Shown piece after piece: positions 1-9,076 of a DNA stretch of 64,000 nt. The number at the start of each line of letters is the position of its first letter. The first letter of the stretch is position 1. The notes below the pieces were generated by a model. That model worked only from the letters and a program-made list of their open reading frames with translations, was not told where the DNA came from and did not search any database. The position numbers and the translations under genes are program-made. Source of the DNA: Chryseobacterium sp. ZHDP1 (GTDB lineage Bacteria; Bacteroidota; Bacteroidia; Flavobacteriales; Weeksellaceae); NCBI RefSeq assembly GCF_018603435.1, contig NZ_CP075682.1, forward strand, positions 1,488,001-1,552,000. The letters run 5' to 3'.

Positions 1-925
1 GATGATCTGAACCGAAATTATCGAGTGTTTTCAGGTCTTCAATAAAAATCTCTTCACTGTGGAACATCAGGTCGATCGGAAATCTCAGCAAACGGTATTT
101 GGCATGGAAAGTGGAAACAAAAGAACGCCCGATCCTGGGATCAATAAGATGGCTTGTTTTCCTGAACAGAATGGATGATTTAGACCACGCCACATTATTA
201 AAATCTCCCACAACAATCACCGGTTTCTTTATTTCGGTTACCCTTTTGGCGGTACTCAGAAGATCTCCGTCTCTTTCTTTGGAAGTTTCCTCTTCCGTCG
301 GACTTGGCGGTGGCGGATGAACCCCGAAGAATACGAAAGAAAATCCGTCCTTGGTTTTCAGATGCGCTTCTATACTTGGAATATCATCTGCAACAAAATA
401 ATGCGTTTGAGAACTTTCAATTTTTAATTTCGAATAAAAATGCATTCCATACGTATTTTCCAGTGTTACTTTATGTTGAAAAGGATACTCTTTTTCCAGT
501 TTTCGCAATGCTTTTTCCCAGTCTCCATTACTTTCCATAGTCAGGAACATATCAGGTTTACATTTTTCGATCAACTTAATAAACCTATCATATTCTGTGT
601 TGAACTGATACACATTGGCAGAAATAAAATGCACTTTATCTGAAGACTTATACTTCTGAGAAAATTTCTTAACGGGATAAAGCGGAGTATATTTAATCAG
701 AATGATACTGTGATGAACAAACATCAGGATTAAAAGTCCCTGAAAATACCAAAAGTATGGTGAATCTTTGACAAAAAAACCTAGAATAAAGGTGAAAACA
801 GTAAAAAAAGTGATCTGTATCTTACCAAATTCAGGCACACGAAAGATCCAGTGAGAATGTTGAATTTTGGGCAGGATGGTCAGGATGAATAACAAAACAG
901 TGAGACTCAGGTAAAATATCCACAT
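1..925 (-). CDS. Endonuclease/exonuclease/phosphatase (EEP) family protein, partial
   Basis: Reading the minus strand from an ATG at 925 gives an open frame that runs off the left edge, so the C-terminus is missing. The first 70 or so residues hold two or three hydrophobic segments (start MWIFYLSLTVLLF), so the protein is anchored in the inner membrane. The soluble part carries EEP-fold signatures: ISANVYQFN near the start of the domain, a TMESNGDWE segment, FFGVHPPPPS, VVGDFNNVAW and a final GSDH at the edge, which correspond to the Asn, Glu, Asp-x-Asn and Asp-His positions of DNase I-like phosphodiesterases. Substrate cannot be told from sequence; membrane-anchored Bacteroidota members are usually unassigned. 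Confidence 0.82.
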   Translation of the reverse strand, partial: MWIFYLSLTVLLFILTILPKIQHSHWIFRVPEFGKIQITFFTVFTFILGFFVKDSPYFWYFQGLLILMFVHHSIILIKYTPLYPVKKFSQKYKSSDKVHFISANVYQFNTEYDRFIKLIEKCKPDMFLTMESNGDWEKALRKLEKEYPFQHKVTLENTYGMHFYSKLKIESSQTHYFVADDIPSIEAHLKTKDGFSFVFFGVHPPPPSPTEEETSKERDGDLLSTAKRVTEIKKPVIVVGDFNNVAWSKSSILFRKTSHLIDPRIGRSFVSTFHAKYRLLRFPIDLMFHSEEIFIEDLKTLDNFGSDH

Positions 926-1063
926 ATATTTTTTTAAATAACAGATAAATTTAGTGTAATTTTATAAGTTTTCAAACGGATTGCTGTTTAAACTTTGTTA
1001 ATTCATTTGAAATTAAATTTAAATTTTCGTTATTTTAAACCTTCAGATAAAAAAATCTATCGT

Positions 1064-1507
1064 ATGAACAAAATATGGGCTGTTTCCCTGTTACTGGGAA
1101 CTCTTTGCTTTGGACAGCAAAATCAGAATGCAGAAATTGAAAAACCCATCCGCAATTTATTTGCAGGCATGAAAAATTCTGATCCTGAAATGATGAAATC
1201 TGCTTTTGCAGATACGGCGATTCTTCAGACCATTACAAAAGATGGTGTAAAAACTGAAGATATTGAAGCTTTCGTAAATTCTGCTTCCCAAATGGCAAAA
1301 GGTGATCTCGAGGAAAAAATTACCATTGAAGCCATTCATACCGACGGAAATCTTGCGAGCGTTTTTACGCCATATTCATTCTACTACAAGAAAAAATTTT
1401 CTCACTGTGGAGTTAACAGTTTTCAGCTTATTAAAATAGGGAAAGAGTGGAAAATACAGTATGTAATTGATACCCGAAGAACAGATAACTGTAAAGAAAT
1501 TAAATAA
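1064..1507 (+). CDS. Secreted NTF2-like / SnoaL-like protein
   Basis: About 147 residues with a signal peptide (MNKIWAVSLLLGTLCFGQQ, cleavage probably after GQ). The mature part has the helix-rich start and curved-sheet end of the nuclear-transport-factor-2-like fold (a putative lumazine-binding or DUF4440-type small protein): an IRNLFAGMKNSDPEMMKSAFAD segment close to the N-terminus and FQLIKIGKEWKIQYVID at the C-terminus. The frame is open upstream to a TTG at 995, but the ATG at 1064 is chosen because the signal peptide starts there. Its stop shares one base with the start of the next gene, implying co-transcription. Function unknown. Confidence 0.75.
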   Translation: MNKIWAVSLLLGTLCFGQQNQNAEIEKPIRNLFAGMKNSDPEMMKSAFADTAILQTITKDGVKTEDIEAFVNSASQMAKGDLEEKITIEAIHTDGNLASVFTPYSFYYKKKFSHCGVNSFQLIKIGKEWKIQYVIDTRRTDNCKEIK

Positions 1508-1884
1508 TGAAAATTCATCATATTGCCATCATCTGCTCAGATTACGAAGTTTCTAAAAAATTCTATACAGAGATTTTAGATTTAAATATTATTCGTGAAG
1601 TTTACCGTGAAGAAAGACAGTCTTACAAGCTAGATCTTGCCATTGGAGATCATTATGTTATTGAGCTTTTTTCGTTTCCGAATCCTCCGCAACGACCTTC
1701 CAGACCGGAATCGTGCGGTTTAAGGCATCTTGCTTTTTCGGTTGAAAATGTGAGAGAAAAGCGGGAAGAATTAATTCAGAAAGGTTTGGAATGCGAAGAA
1801 ATCCGGATAGACGAATACACCGGAAAAGAATTTTTCTTTACACAGGATCCGGATCAGCTTCCGCTGGAATTTTATGAAATGTAA
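1507..1884 (+). CDS. VOC family protein, GloA2/YaeR-like
   Basis: A 125-residue vicinal-oxygen-chelate protein made of two beta-alpha-beta-beta-beta units. It starts MKIHHIAIICSDYEVSKKFY, with the usual first-module His (H5), has an IELFSFP strand carrying an acidic ligand, a second-module GLRHLAFSV His and a C-terminal PLEFYEM Glu, the four positions that bind metal in the glyoxalase superfamily. Length and the PPQRPS...PE insert match the YaeR/GloA2 subgroup rather than classical glyoxalase I. It overlaps the preceding gene by one base (TAATG) and is 23 bases from the beta-lactamase. The physiological substrate is unknown. Confidence 0.82.
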   Translation: MKIHHIAIICSDYEVSKKFYTEILDLNIIREVYREERQSYKLDLAIGDHYVIELFSFPNPPQRPSRPESCGLRHLAFSVENVREKREELIQKGLECEEIRIDEYTGKEFFFTQDPDQLPLEFYEM

Positions 1885-1907
1885 TTTTAAAAAAACTTAA
1901 ATTAATC

Positions 1908-2765
1908 ATGAAAAAAATTGTCGTAATTATTGCAGCATTTGCTTTAACCCATATCAATGCGCAGAAAGTTAATGAGCCGAAAGATCATCCTGAAGAATGG
2001 TCACAGTCTTACGAGCCGTTCAGAATTGCAGGAAATCTGTATTATATAGGAACATATGATCTTGCTTCGTATCTTATCGTTACGAGTAAAGGAAATATTT
2101 TAATCAATACAGGACTAGCCAATTCGCTTCCTATCATTAAAAATAATATTAAAAAGCTTGGTTTTAAATATCAGGATACCAAAATATTGTTGCTTACACA
2201 GGCGCATTACGATCATTTGGGCGCAATGACAGATATTAAAAAAGAAACGGGAGCCAAATTATATGTAGATGAAGCCGATGCAGATGTCTTGAAAAGCGGC
2301 GGAAAATCGGATTATGAACTGGGAAAATACGGTGTTACTTTTAAACCTGTAAAACCTGATTATATTTTAAAAGATAAAAATGTGGTGACTCTTGGAGATG
2401 CAAAATTAACAATGCTTCATCACCCCGGTCATACCAAAGGATCATGTAGTTTTTTGTTTGAAACAAAGGACAGCAAAAGAAGCTATAAAGTTTTAATTGC
2501 GAATATGCCGACCATTATCGTGGATAAAAAGTTTTCGGAAGTTACTTCATATCCTTCTATCGAAAAAGATTATGAGTATACTTTAAACGCAATGAAAAAT
2601 CTGGATTTCGATATTTGGGTTGCTTCTCACGCGAGTCAGTTTGATCTTCATGAAAAACACAAGCCAAAAGATCCGTATAATCCTGCTGTCTTTATGAACA
2701 AAAAAGAATATCAGGACGAACTCGATTCTTTAGAAAAAGACTTTCTGAAGAAGAAATCTGAGTGA
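1908..2765 (+). CDS. bla: Subclass B3 metallo-beta-lactamase, GOB-like
   Basis: 285 residues with an N-terminal signal peptide (to about HINAQ), so periplasmic. It is a zinc hydrolase of the metallo-beta-lactamase fold; the B3 pattern is clear: a TQAHYDHLGAM motif at residues 97-107, HPGHTKGS with H175, and a C-terminal SHASQFDLHEKH with H241. The first ligand is Gln (Q98) where most B3 enzymes have His, the hallmark of the GOB enzymes of Elizabethkingia. Predicted ligands are Q98/H100/H175 for Zn1 and D102/H103/H241 for Zn2. B3 enzymes hydrolyse penicillins, cephalosporins and carbapenems; the spectrum here is inferred. It is a chromosomal resident gene with no mobile element beside it. Confidence 0.88.
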   Translation: MKKIVVIIAAFALTHINAQKVNEPKDHPEEWSQSYEPFRIAGNLYYIGTYDLASYLIVTSKGNILINTGLANSLPIIKNNIKKLGFKYQDTKILLLTQAHYDHLGAMTDIKKETGAKLYVDEADADVLKSGGKSDYELGKYGVTFKPVKPDYILKDKNVVTLGDAKLTMLHHPGHTKGSCSFLFETKDSKRSYKVLIANMPTIIVDKKFSEVTSYPSIEKDYEYTLNAMKNLDFDIWVASHASQFDLHEKHKPKDPYNPAVFMNKKEYQDELDSLEKDFLKKKSE

Positions 2766-2767
2766 GT

Positions 2768-3151
2768 TTAATGCGCGTACCCCGTAAAAAAGCTTATCGC
2801 CATAATCGCAAGAACAATTGAAGAAATGACTACGTAGATGTAGTCTTTTTCTTTTAAATAACCAATCAATGCGAAAATAATTCTCATTAACGGAGTGAAT
2901 ACCAAAAGAAGAATTCCCAACTGGATAATCGCCATTCCTTCGCCTTTACACAGCGAATGCCAGAAATGTCCCCAGACTTTTTCCGAAGATTCTCCCATAT
3001 CGAGGGAAGTATATTTTTCAGGCATTTTAAAGCCCTCCATAAAAAGTTTGATAAAACCTATTAACGATGTTGCAACAGAAAGAATAACTCCCAGTCTCAG
3101 CAAATTCCCTACAGAACGGTTCAGATCGACATCCGTGAAATTTTTTCTCAT
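2768..3151 (-). CDS. DUF1634 domain membrane protein
   Basis: 127 residues with three predicted membrane segments (LLRLGVILSVATSLIGFI; IIQLGILLLVFTPLMRIIFALI; IYVVISSIVLAIMAISFF). DUF1634 proteins are almost always encoded next to TauE/SafE (TSUP) permeases, and here the start overlaps the stop of the TSUP gene by one base (TAATG on the minus strand), so the two are translationally coupled. It is probably an accessory subunit of that transporter. It ends two bases from the convergent beta-lactamase stop. Confidence 0.85.
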   Translation of the reverse strand: MRKNFTDVDLNRSVGNLLRLGVILSVATSLIGFIKLFMEGFKMPEKYTSLDMGESSEKVWGHFWHSLCKGEGMAIIQLGILLLVFTPLMRIIFALIGYLKEKDYIYVVISSIVLAIMAISFFTGYAH

Positions 3152-3981
3152 TATCTGAAGCTTTTATTGATACCGTTGTACATCATGTAAACCGAAAGAA
3201 TCGTAATCACAATGGCAAAGAATGTTTTTAACTTTTTGGTCTTGGAAACCATCAGTGTTTTAGATCCGATGAAACTTCCGACCACAACCCCAATAAGAAC
3301 CGGAGCTGCAATAACCGGAATAATTTCACCTCTCTGAAAATAGATCAGCGCACTCGCAACCGCTGTTACTCCGATCATAAAATTACTCGTAGTCGTAGAA
3401 ACTTTAAAAGGCAGTTTCATCATATTATCCATTGCCAGAACTTTCAGCGCACCGGAACCGATTCCCAGCAATCCGGACATGGCTCCTGCGAACATCATCA
3501 TCAGAAATCCAGGAACTGTATTTCTTGCAGAATAACTTTTCACCACCCCTTTATCCGGAAAAGTTCCGAATAATTTTAATTTTTCTTCCAGACTTCCTTT
3601 AATAATAGGTTCCTGATGATCCGGTTTTCCTTTTAAATTTAAAATAACCGTTAAAAGAAGAATACTCGCGAAAATAATTCCGATGGTATTCGGATTAAGC
3701 ATACCCGAAACCAAAGCTCCGACGATGGCTCCTGAAGTAGTGGCTATTTCTAAAAACATACCGACTCTCATATTGGTAAAGCCTTCTTTTACAAAAGCTA
3801 CTGCCGCACCGGAAGAAGTTCCGATAACAGAGATAAGAGAAGCACCGATAGCGTAATGCATAGGAACGCCGAAACCCAGCGTTAATAAAGGAATGATGAT
3901 AACTCCTCCTCCCAGTCCGGTCAAAGAACCCAGAAGTCCTGCCGAAATGGCTCCAAGAAAGAGAATGATGATTTCTGACAT
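3151..3981 (-). CDS. TSUP family (TauE/SafE) sulfite/organic anion permease
   Basis: 276 residues with about eight transmembrane helices and an internal repeat. The N-terminal half has the glycine-rich family signature SLTGLGGGVIIIPLLTLGFG and the second half repeats it as GAMSGLLGIGSGALKVLAM, as in the TauE/SafE family. Members export or import sulfite, sulfonates or other small sulfur and carbon anions; the substrate cannot be read from sequence. The gene is first of a two-gene operon with the DUF1634 protein. Confidence 0.88.
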   Translation of the reverse strand: MSEIIILFLGAISAGLLGSLTGLGGGVIIIPLLTLGFGVPMHYAIGASLISVIGTSSGAAVAFVKEGFTNMRVGMFLEIATTSGAIVGALVSGMLNPNTIGIIFASILLLTVILNLKGKPDHQEPIIKGSLEEKLKLFGTFPDKGVVKSYSARNTVPGFLMMMFAGAMSGLLGIGSGALKVLAMDNMMKLPFKVSTTTSNFMIGVTAVASALIYFQRGEIIPVIAAPVLIGVVVGSFIGSKTLMVSKTKKLKTFFAIVITILSVYMMYNGINKSFR

Positions 3982-4030
3982 GTTACAAATATAAAACTAT
4001 TGCGTTAGTCTGCCAAACGTTTAAAAAAGA

Positions 4031-4038
4031 TAAATTTG
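4031..4038 (+). promoter_or_regulatory. Bacteroidota -7 box for the DUF1543 gene
   Basis: TAAATTTG matches the TAnnTTTG consensus and lies 28 bases before the start codon at 4067. No clean TTTG -33 box stands at the usual distance, so only the -7 element is claimed. Confidence 0.45.
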
Positions 4039-4066
4039 ATGTATTTTTGCATAAACAAAATTTTAT

Positions 4067-4612
4067 ATGAAATTATTTTATATCATCCTCGGAGCTACTC
4101 CGAAAGGGCGAAATATAGAGCAGCACGATGTCTTCTTCGGAATTGCGGAAAGCCTGAAAGATCTGGTTCCGGATATGAAAGAGTTCTGGAAGGATGCTAA
4201 AATCCACATCGACTGTTATCAGGAAGTACAGTTTGTTGATGGCTATGAAGTGAAAATTACAGAAAGAGGAGAGAAAACATCGGAAGAACAGCTTTATTTT
4301 ATTAACCTTGGAGGATATAAAAGAGGATTTTTTGAAGAATTTCATGAACAGCATTTAATGGTTGGAAATTCGATGGCGGAAGTTACCAAAAGAGCAAAAG
4401 CCACAGAATTTTATAAAACCATGGGATTTAAAGGAGCGGAAAGCCATATTGATGACAAACACGGCGTAGACATTGATGATATTTTCAAGGTAAATGATAT
4501 TCTTCCTGAAAAAATGAAAGAAAAATATTCTATTTCCTTAATAAAATCCAATGCTGAAAATCAGGAAAACGTAGTGGAACTGGGATATCTGAAAATTGAT
4601 AAAATTCAATAA
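4067..4612 (+). CDS. DUF1543 domain-containing protein
   Basis: 181 residues, cytoplasmic. The N-terminal MKLFYIILGATPKGRNIEQHD and the YFINLGGYKRGFFEEFHEQH segment are typical of DUF1543 proteins, which consist of a duplicated small alpha/beta domain; the C-terminal half has DDKHGVDIDDIFKVNDIL. The biochemical role is not known. It precedes purK with a 130-base gap, so an operon is possible but unproven; that gap holds only degenerate intergenic sequence. Confidence 0.85.
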   Translation: MKLFYIILGATPKGRNIEQHDVFFGIAESLKDLVPDMKEFWKDAKIHIDCYQEVQFVDGYEVKITERGEKTSEEQLYFINLGGYKRGFFEEFHEQHLMVGNSMAEVTKRAKATEFYKTMGFKGAESHIDDKHGVDIDDIFKVNDILPEKMKEKYSISLIKSNAENQENVVELGYLKIDKIQ

Positions 4613-4743
4613 AACATAATGCTCATAGCTGAGTGAAATGCCTTTGCGAGCGAAATATAATGAGTGAATTTTTCAAAAACTCTTAGCGACCTTAGCATTA
4701 AATTTTAAACTATATTAAATCTAACAGAAAATAAAAGTAAAAA

Positions 4744-5856
4744 ATGAAAATTGGAATTTTAGGAGGAGGACAGCTCGGACGAATGCTGATTCAGGAAGCA
4801 TTGAAATACGACGATGAATTTTATACGCTGGATCCTGCTTCAGATGCACCCTGTCATAATATTTCCTACTTTACCCAGGGAAATTTCAACGATTATGAAA
4901 CCGTTCTGAATTTCGGTAAGGATAAAGATGTGGTAACCATCGAAATCGAGCACGTAAATGCGGATGCTCTTGCCGAACTTGAAAATCAGGGGATAAAAGT
5001 CGTTCCGAATTCTAAAATCATTAAAACGATTCAACAAAAGATTCTTCAGAAACAATTTTACGCGGAGCACGATATTCCAAGTCCTGAATTTGAAGTAATG
5101 GACGGAAGTTCCGACGAAATCAAAATGCCTCTGCCATTTGTACAGAAAATGAACACAGGAGGTTACGACGGAAAAGGGGTTCAGGTAATCCGCACCAATG
5201 AAGACATGAAAAATCTCTGGATACAGGATTCTGTGATCGAAAAGTTAGTGGATATTGATAAAGAACTTTCCGTAATTGTTGCCAGAAATGAGAACGGAGA
5301 AACAAAAACTTTCCCTGTAACGGAAATGGTTGCCGATCCGAAACTTAATCTTCTGGATTTCAACATCTGTCCTGTTTTTTTAACCGAAGAAATTGAGGAG
5401 CAGATCAATTCGATAACAGAAAAATTCCTGAATGCAATTCATTCTCCGGGACTTTTCGCCATCGAACTTTTTTTAGATAAAGAAGGAAAAGTCTGGGTAA
5501 ACGAAACGGCTCCGAGACTTCACAATTCAGGACATCAGAGCCAGGAAGGAAATGCCAATTCACAGTTTGAGCAGATGTACCGCGTAGTAAAAAATTTACC
5601 TCTAGCAGATACAGATGCCATTATCTACAGCGGAATGCTGAATCTGGTGGGCGCAGAAGGTTTTTCCGGAAAAGCGGTTTATGAAGGAATGGAAGACGTT
5701 TTAAGACTTCCTGAAACCTACGTTCATCTGTATGGAAAAACAGAAACGAAACCGGGAAGAAAAATGGGGCACATTAATGTTCTTGCAGAATCCAGAGAGG
5801 AACTGATGGAAAAACTGGTAATGGTAAAAGAAATGGTAAGAGTTATTTCCGAATAA
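4744..5856 (+). CDS. purK: 5-(carboxyamino)imidazole ribonucleotide synthase
   Basis: 370 residues, the normal length. PurK uses ATP and bicarbonate to convert AIR to N5-CAIR in purine biosynthesis. The N-terminus has the family dinucleotide-like start GILGGGQLGRMLIQEA, the ATP-grasp core has PLPFVQKMNTGGYDGKGVQ and the C-terminal metal-binding block has NETAPRLHNSGHQSQE. It acts just before PurE, which is encoded 5 kb downstream on the same strand instead of adjacent as in many bacteria. A strong terminator follows. Confidence 0.97.
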   Translation: MKIGILGGGQLGRMLIQEALKYDDEFYTLDPASDAPCHNISYFTQGNFNDYETVLNFGKDKDVVTIEIEHVNADALAELENQGIKVVPNSKIIKTIQQKILQKQFYAEHDIPSPEFEVMDGSSDEIKMPLPFVQKMNTGGYDGKGVQVIRTNEDMKNLWIQDSVIEKLVDIDKELSVIVARNENGETKTFPVTEMVADPKLNLLDFNICPVFLTEEIEEQINSITEKFLNAIHSPGLFAIELFLDKEGKVWVNETAPRLHNSGHQSQEGNANSQFEQMYRVVKNLPLADTDAIIYSGMLNLVGAEGFSGKAVYEGMEDVLRLPETYVHLYGKTETKPGRKMGHINVLAESREELMEKLVMVKEMVRVISE

Positions 5857-5875
5857 TTTTACGATTAACATCATT

Positions 5876-5907
5876 GAAAAAGACTGCTTGAGAAGGCAGT
5901 CTTTTTT
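5876..5907 (+). terminator. Rho-independent terminator after purK
   Basis: AAAAAGACTGC and GCAGTCTTTTT form a stem around a short loop, followed by T-rich sequence. The A-tract on the 5' side may let it also serve the convergent gene at 5945. Confidence 0.85.
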
Positions 5908-5944
5908 AGTTTTTAATTTTATTTTTTAACTCTGTAAGCTTCAT

Positions 5945-6415
5945 TTATTTTTTATTTTTTGAAATATCTCCATAAACTGTTTTTGAATCTTTATTAAATG
6001 TAAGCCAATAACATCCGCAAGCTGAAATATAATAATCTTTTGGTCTTTCTTTGGTGTGAAAATGGTTATTCTTACTTCCGTCACTCGCAGCATTAAGACT
6101 CATGATGTAGTATTTGCCTTGTTGAAATGAAGAAAGATAAGGTCTACAGAGATTTCCATTATCTCCCCAAATGATAAATGTCTTTCTGGATTCTTTTCCT
6201 TTTACAACTTCAATAACTTCAACTTCCATAGACATTGGAACCTGCTCATCATAAATATCTTTGAAGGTAATAAACTTTTTTACTTTAACTACAGTGATTA
6301 ATTTTGAATTTAAAGACATTTTAAGAAAACTTCCTTCATAATTACAATCACAGGCATAATTGTATTCATATGTTCCAAAGAATAGTATAAAACAGATTAT
6401 ATAGGTAAATTTCAT
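5945..6415 (-). CDS. Hypothetical secreted protein, TIMP/NTR-like cysteine pattern
   Basis: 156 residues with a signal peptide (MKFTYIICFILFFGTYEYNYA) ending directly before CDCNYEG. The mature start Cys-x-Cys, a hydrophobic KLITVVKVKKF strand, EVEVIEVVKG, LCRPYLSSFQQGKYYIMSL and a terminal ACGCYWL resemble the netrin/TIMP-like (NTR) fold, which is an OB-fold with the N-terminal Cys at the protein tip. This is a pattern-based suggestion. Base composition is more AT-rich than purK. No functional neighbour. Confidence 0.6.
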   Translation of the reverse strand: MKFTYIICFILFFGTYEYNYACDCNYEGSFLKMSLNSKLITVVKVKKFITFKDIYDEQVPMSMEVEVIEVVKGKESRKTFIIWGDNGNLCRPYLSSFQQGKYYIMSLNAASDGSKNNHFHTKERPKDYYISACGCYWLTFNKDSKTVYGDISKNKK

Positions 6416-6445
6416 TTACTTGAACTATTTCTAAAATTAATGTCT

Positions 6446-6883
6446 TTATTTTCTTTTGATATCATTTAAATAATGATCAACATAATTTTCATAATTACTT
6501 CTCAAATTTTCACTTTCGTTTTGAAAATAACTTTGCGCGTTCTCTGCCGTTTTGATATATTTTTTAAGTTTAAGATTAAAATTCCAAAATTTATACGTTA
6601 AGAATAAAGAAAATATTAATATCGAAAAAATATTAAAAATAACGAGTTCCGAATTACTATCAAAATAATTACTTACGGTGAATAATTTGAAGAGATTGTA
6701 TAGTGATAGGACTATAACAGCCATATTAAGAAAAGCGATCAAGTAATTCAAAATTTCATTTTTTTGAATTTTGACAAAATCATTCTTTAACTCTTTGAAT
6801 TTTTGTTCATGAGTATTTACTCTCTGGATTTTAAACAATTTATATTGCCTTAAATCTTCGTTGATTCTTTCTGTTTCATTCAT
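6446..6883 (-). CDS. Hypothetical membrane protein with coiled coils
   Basis: 145 residues, AT-rich and lysine-rich. A charged N-terminal helix (about 1-45) is followed by two membrane segments (ILNYLIAFLNMAVIVLSLYN and LVIFNIFSILIFSLFLTY) and a C-terminal charged helix with coiled-coil character. No known family was recognised. It stands alone between two minus-strand genes. Confidence 0.6.
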   Translation of the reverse strand: MNETERINEDLRQYKLFKIQRVNTHEQKFKELKNDFVKIQKNEILNYLIAFLNMAVIVLSLYNLFKLFTVSNYFDSNSELVIFNIFSILIFSLFLTYKFWNFNLKLKKYIKTAENAQSYFQNESENLRSNYENYVDHYLNDIKRK

Positions 6884-6945
6884 GATTTGGTAATTAGTTT
6901 TTAATAAGTGAAATATAAATATTATTTGAATATAATATACAATTC

Positions 6946-9069
6946 TTACTTAAAAATCTTCTTAATCACATTCCCGATTTCCATAAAATCATCATGATTT
7001 CCTACAGAACGTTTTTCCACATCATTTTCATCGAATTCGGAGAACGGGAAAACCAACAAATAATTATTGTCGCGAAGGTTTCTGTTTAAAAGTTCCGGAA
7101 TCAGTCTCATCTGCGGAATGTAGGATATCATTCCTCTTTTAGCCATAAAAATAATTAAAGCTTCATCTTCTTTAAGTTCCGCAGCGGTTTTTTCGCCGTC
7201 TTTCCAAGAATTCATAATGATAAATTCCGCTTCAATATTGGCTTTTTTAATAATTTTCTGAAGAATGTCCAGAATAGTTTCCGAAGCATAAAAAACAATC
7301 GTTGCCCCGGAGTTTCTGGCAATATTCCAAACCCTTAAAAGCGCATGAAAGAAACCTGCTTCTTTATGGGCGTTTTCGGGAATCATCACCGCGTATTTTT
7401 TGATGGTCGACAAAGGTTGTGCAGCGTGATACACCAAAACATTCACATGGTCGTTCTGAAGATAGCCGTTGTAAAGATTGTACACAAAAGAAGGAGAAAA
7501 ACCTTTTTCATCTTCCAGTCCGATGATGATATCGGTAATATTCTGCTCTTTAATAACGTTATTCACTCCATTGATGACATCGTTATCGTATCTTTTCAGT
7601 GGCTGAATTTTCACATCCGCAGCAGCAGCCGTATCTGTAGCGTTGTGCAGCAGTTTTTCGGCATTTTTTACGGAAGATTCATTTTTATCTTCGTTAATGA
7701 CGTTCAGCGCGAATATATTTTCTGTGTTAGAATGGGCTTTAATTAAAATTCCCAGATTCACCATTCTTTCAACGGTGGCTTCATAATTTAAAGCCAGAAG
7801 AATGTTTTCCTCTTCATGCGTATTTCCGGAAACCGTATCTTCATTATCCTGTTCTGCCATTTTCTGTGCACTTGCCATTGAAACAAATGATGATATGGTA
7901 CATGAAATCAGAATCAGCAGAATACTTCCGTTCAGAACGTGTTCATTTAATAATCTGATCGGTTCTCCCGTTTCCGTTTCCGAAAGGATAATATTGTAAC
8001 CCACCATTACTGAAGCCAGCGTTGCAGCCGCCGAAGCAGAACTCAGCCCGAAAATCAGCTTTCCTTCTTCTTTCGTAAGCCTGAATGTTTTCTGCGTAGC
8101 AACAGCCGAAAGATATTTTCCGCCAATTGAAGCAACAAGCATAATTCCGGCGACTTCCAGTGTTTCCCAGCTTTTAAAAAATACTTTAAAATCAATCAGC
8201 ATTCCTACACTGATCAGGAAAAAAGGGATGAAGATCGCGTTTCCGACAAATTCTACACGGTTCATCAGCGATGAGGTGTGAGGAATCAGCCTGTTTAAAG
8301 CCAATCCTGCAAAGAAAGCTCCGATAATAGCTTCCACACCTGCCAATTCTGCCAGTAAAGCCGCGAGATAGATCATCACCAGAACAAAAATATACTGTGA
8401 AATTTTGTCATCGACTTTTTTAAAGAACCAACGTCCAATCATTGGGAAAATCAAAAGAACGACCAATCCGAAAACCACAAATGAGACAGAAAGTTTTACC
8501 CAGAATTCTGTACCTACATCACCCTGCGACATTCCTACAATCACGGCGAGAACCAAAAGCGCAAGAATATCTGTAATCATCGTTCCGCCGACAGTAATGT
8601 TCACTGCGGAATTTTTTGCAATGCCCAATTTACTGACTAAAGGATACGCAATTAAGGTGTGAGACGAAAATAAACTGGCAAAAAGTACCGAAGTCAGAAC
8701 CGAAAAATGCAGAATATAATAGGCTCCGAAATATCCCAGAACAAAAGGTACGGTGAAGGTATAAATTCCGAAGGTGAGACTTTTCCATTTATTTTTTTTG
8801 AAATCACCCATGTCTATTTCCAGTCCTGCAAGAAACATGATGTAGAGCAATCCTGTGGTTCCTGTCACCACAATGCTGCTGTCTCTTGCCAAAACATTGA
8901 AGCCGTTAGGACCGATGACAGCACCTGCAATAATCAATCCCAGCAGATGCGGGACTTTTATCTTATTCAAAAGCAATGGCGCGGCAAGAATAATAATTAA
9001 AACCAGAAGAAATTTAAGTACCGGGTCTTCGATAGGAAGACTCAGATTATGGATGCTCAGTAAAGTCAT
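6946..9069 (-). CDS. Kef-type cation:proton antiporter (CPA2 family)
   Basis: 707 residues. Residues about 15-400 form the roughly 12-helix Na+/H+ exchanger domain (LLGLIIAGAVIGPNGF near the start, FLAGLEIDMGDF, FASLFSSHTLIAYPLVSKLG and ELAGVEAIIGAFFAGLALNR). The remaining 300 residues are soluble and resemble tandem universal-stress-protein-like domains (LALNYEATVERMVNLGILIKAHS; DIIIGLEDEKGFSPSF), common in Bacteroidota CPA2 transporters and probably regulatory. It probably exchanges K+ or Na+ for protons. The lipoprotein gene upstream ends seven bases before it and is likely in the same transcript. Confidence 0.88.
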   Translation of the reverse strand: MTLLSIHNLSLPIEDPVLKFLLVLIIILAAPLLLNKIKVPHLLGLIIAGAVIGPNGFNVLARDSSIVVTGTTGLLYIMFLAGLEIDMGDFKKNKWKSLTFGIYTFTVPFVLGYFGAYYILHFSVLTSVLFASLFSSHTLIAYPLVSKLGIAKNSAVNITVGGTMITDILALLVLAVIVGMSQGDVGTEFWVKLSVSFVVFGLVVLLIFPMIGRWFFKKVDDKISQYIFVLVMIYLAALLAELAGVEAIIGAFFAGLALNRLIPHTSSLMNRVEFVGNAIFIPFFLISVGMLIDFKVFFKSWETLEVAGIMLVASIGGKYLSAVATQKTFRLTKEEGKLIFGLSSASAAATLASVMVGYNIILSETETGEPIRLLNEHVLNGSILLILISCTISSFVSMASAQKMAEQDNEDTVSGNTHEEENILLALNYEATVERMVNLGILIKAHSNTENIFALNVINEDKNESSVKNAEKLLHNATDTAAAADVKIQPLKRYDNDVINGVNNVIKEQNITDIIIGLEDEKGFSPSFVYNLYNGYLQNDHVNVLVYHAAQPLSTIKKYAVMIPENAHKEAGFFHALLRVWNIARNSGATIVFYASETILDILQKIIKKANIEAEFIIMNSWKDGEKTAAELKEDEALIIFMAKRGMISYIPQMRLIPELLNRNLRDNNYLLVFPFSEFDENDVEKRSVGNHDDFMEIGNVIKKIFK

Positions 9070-9076
9070 TATGTGT

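Noticed and set aside
99..643. Plus-strand ORFs at the left edge
   Set aside because: They lie opposite the well-supported EEP-family gene on the minus strand and have no family features.
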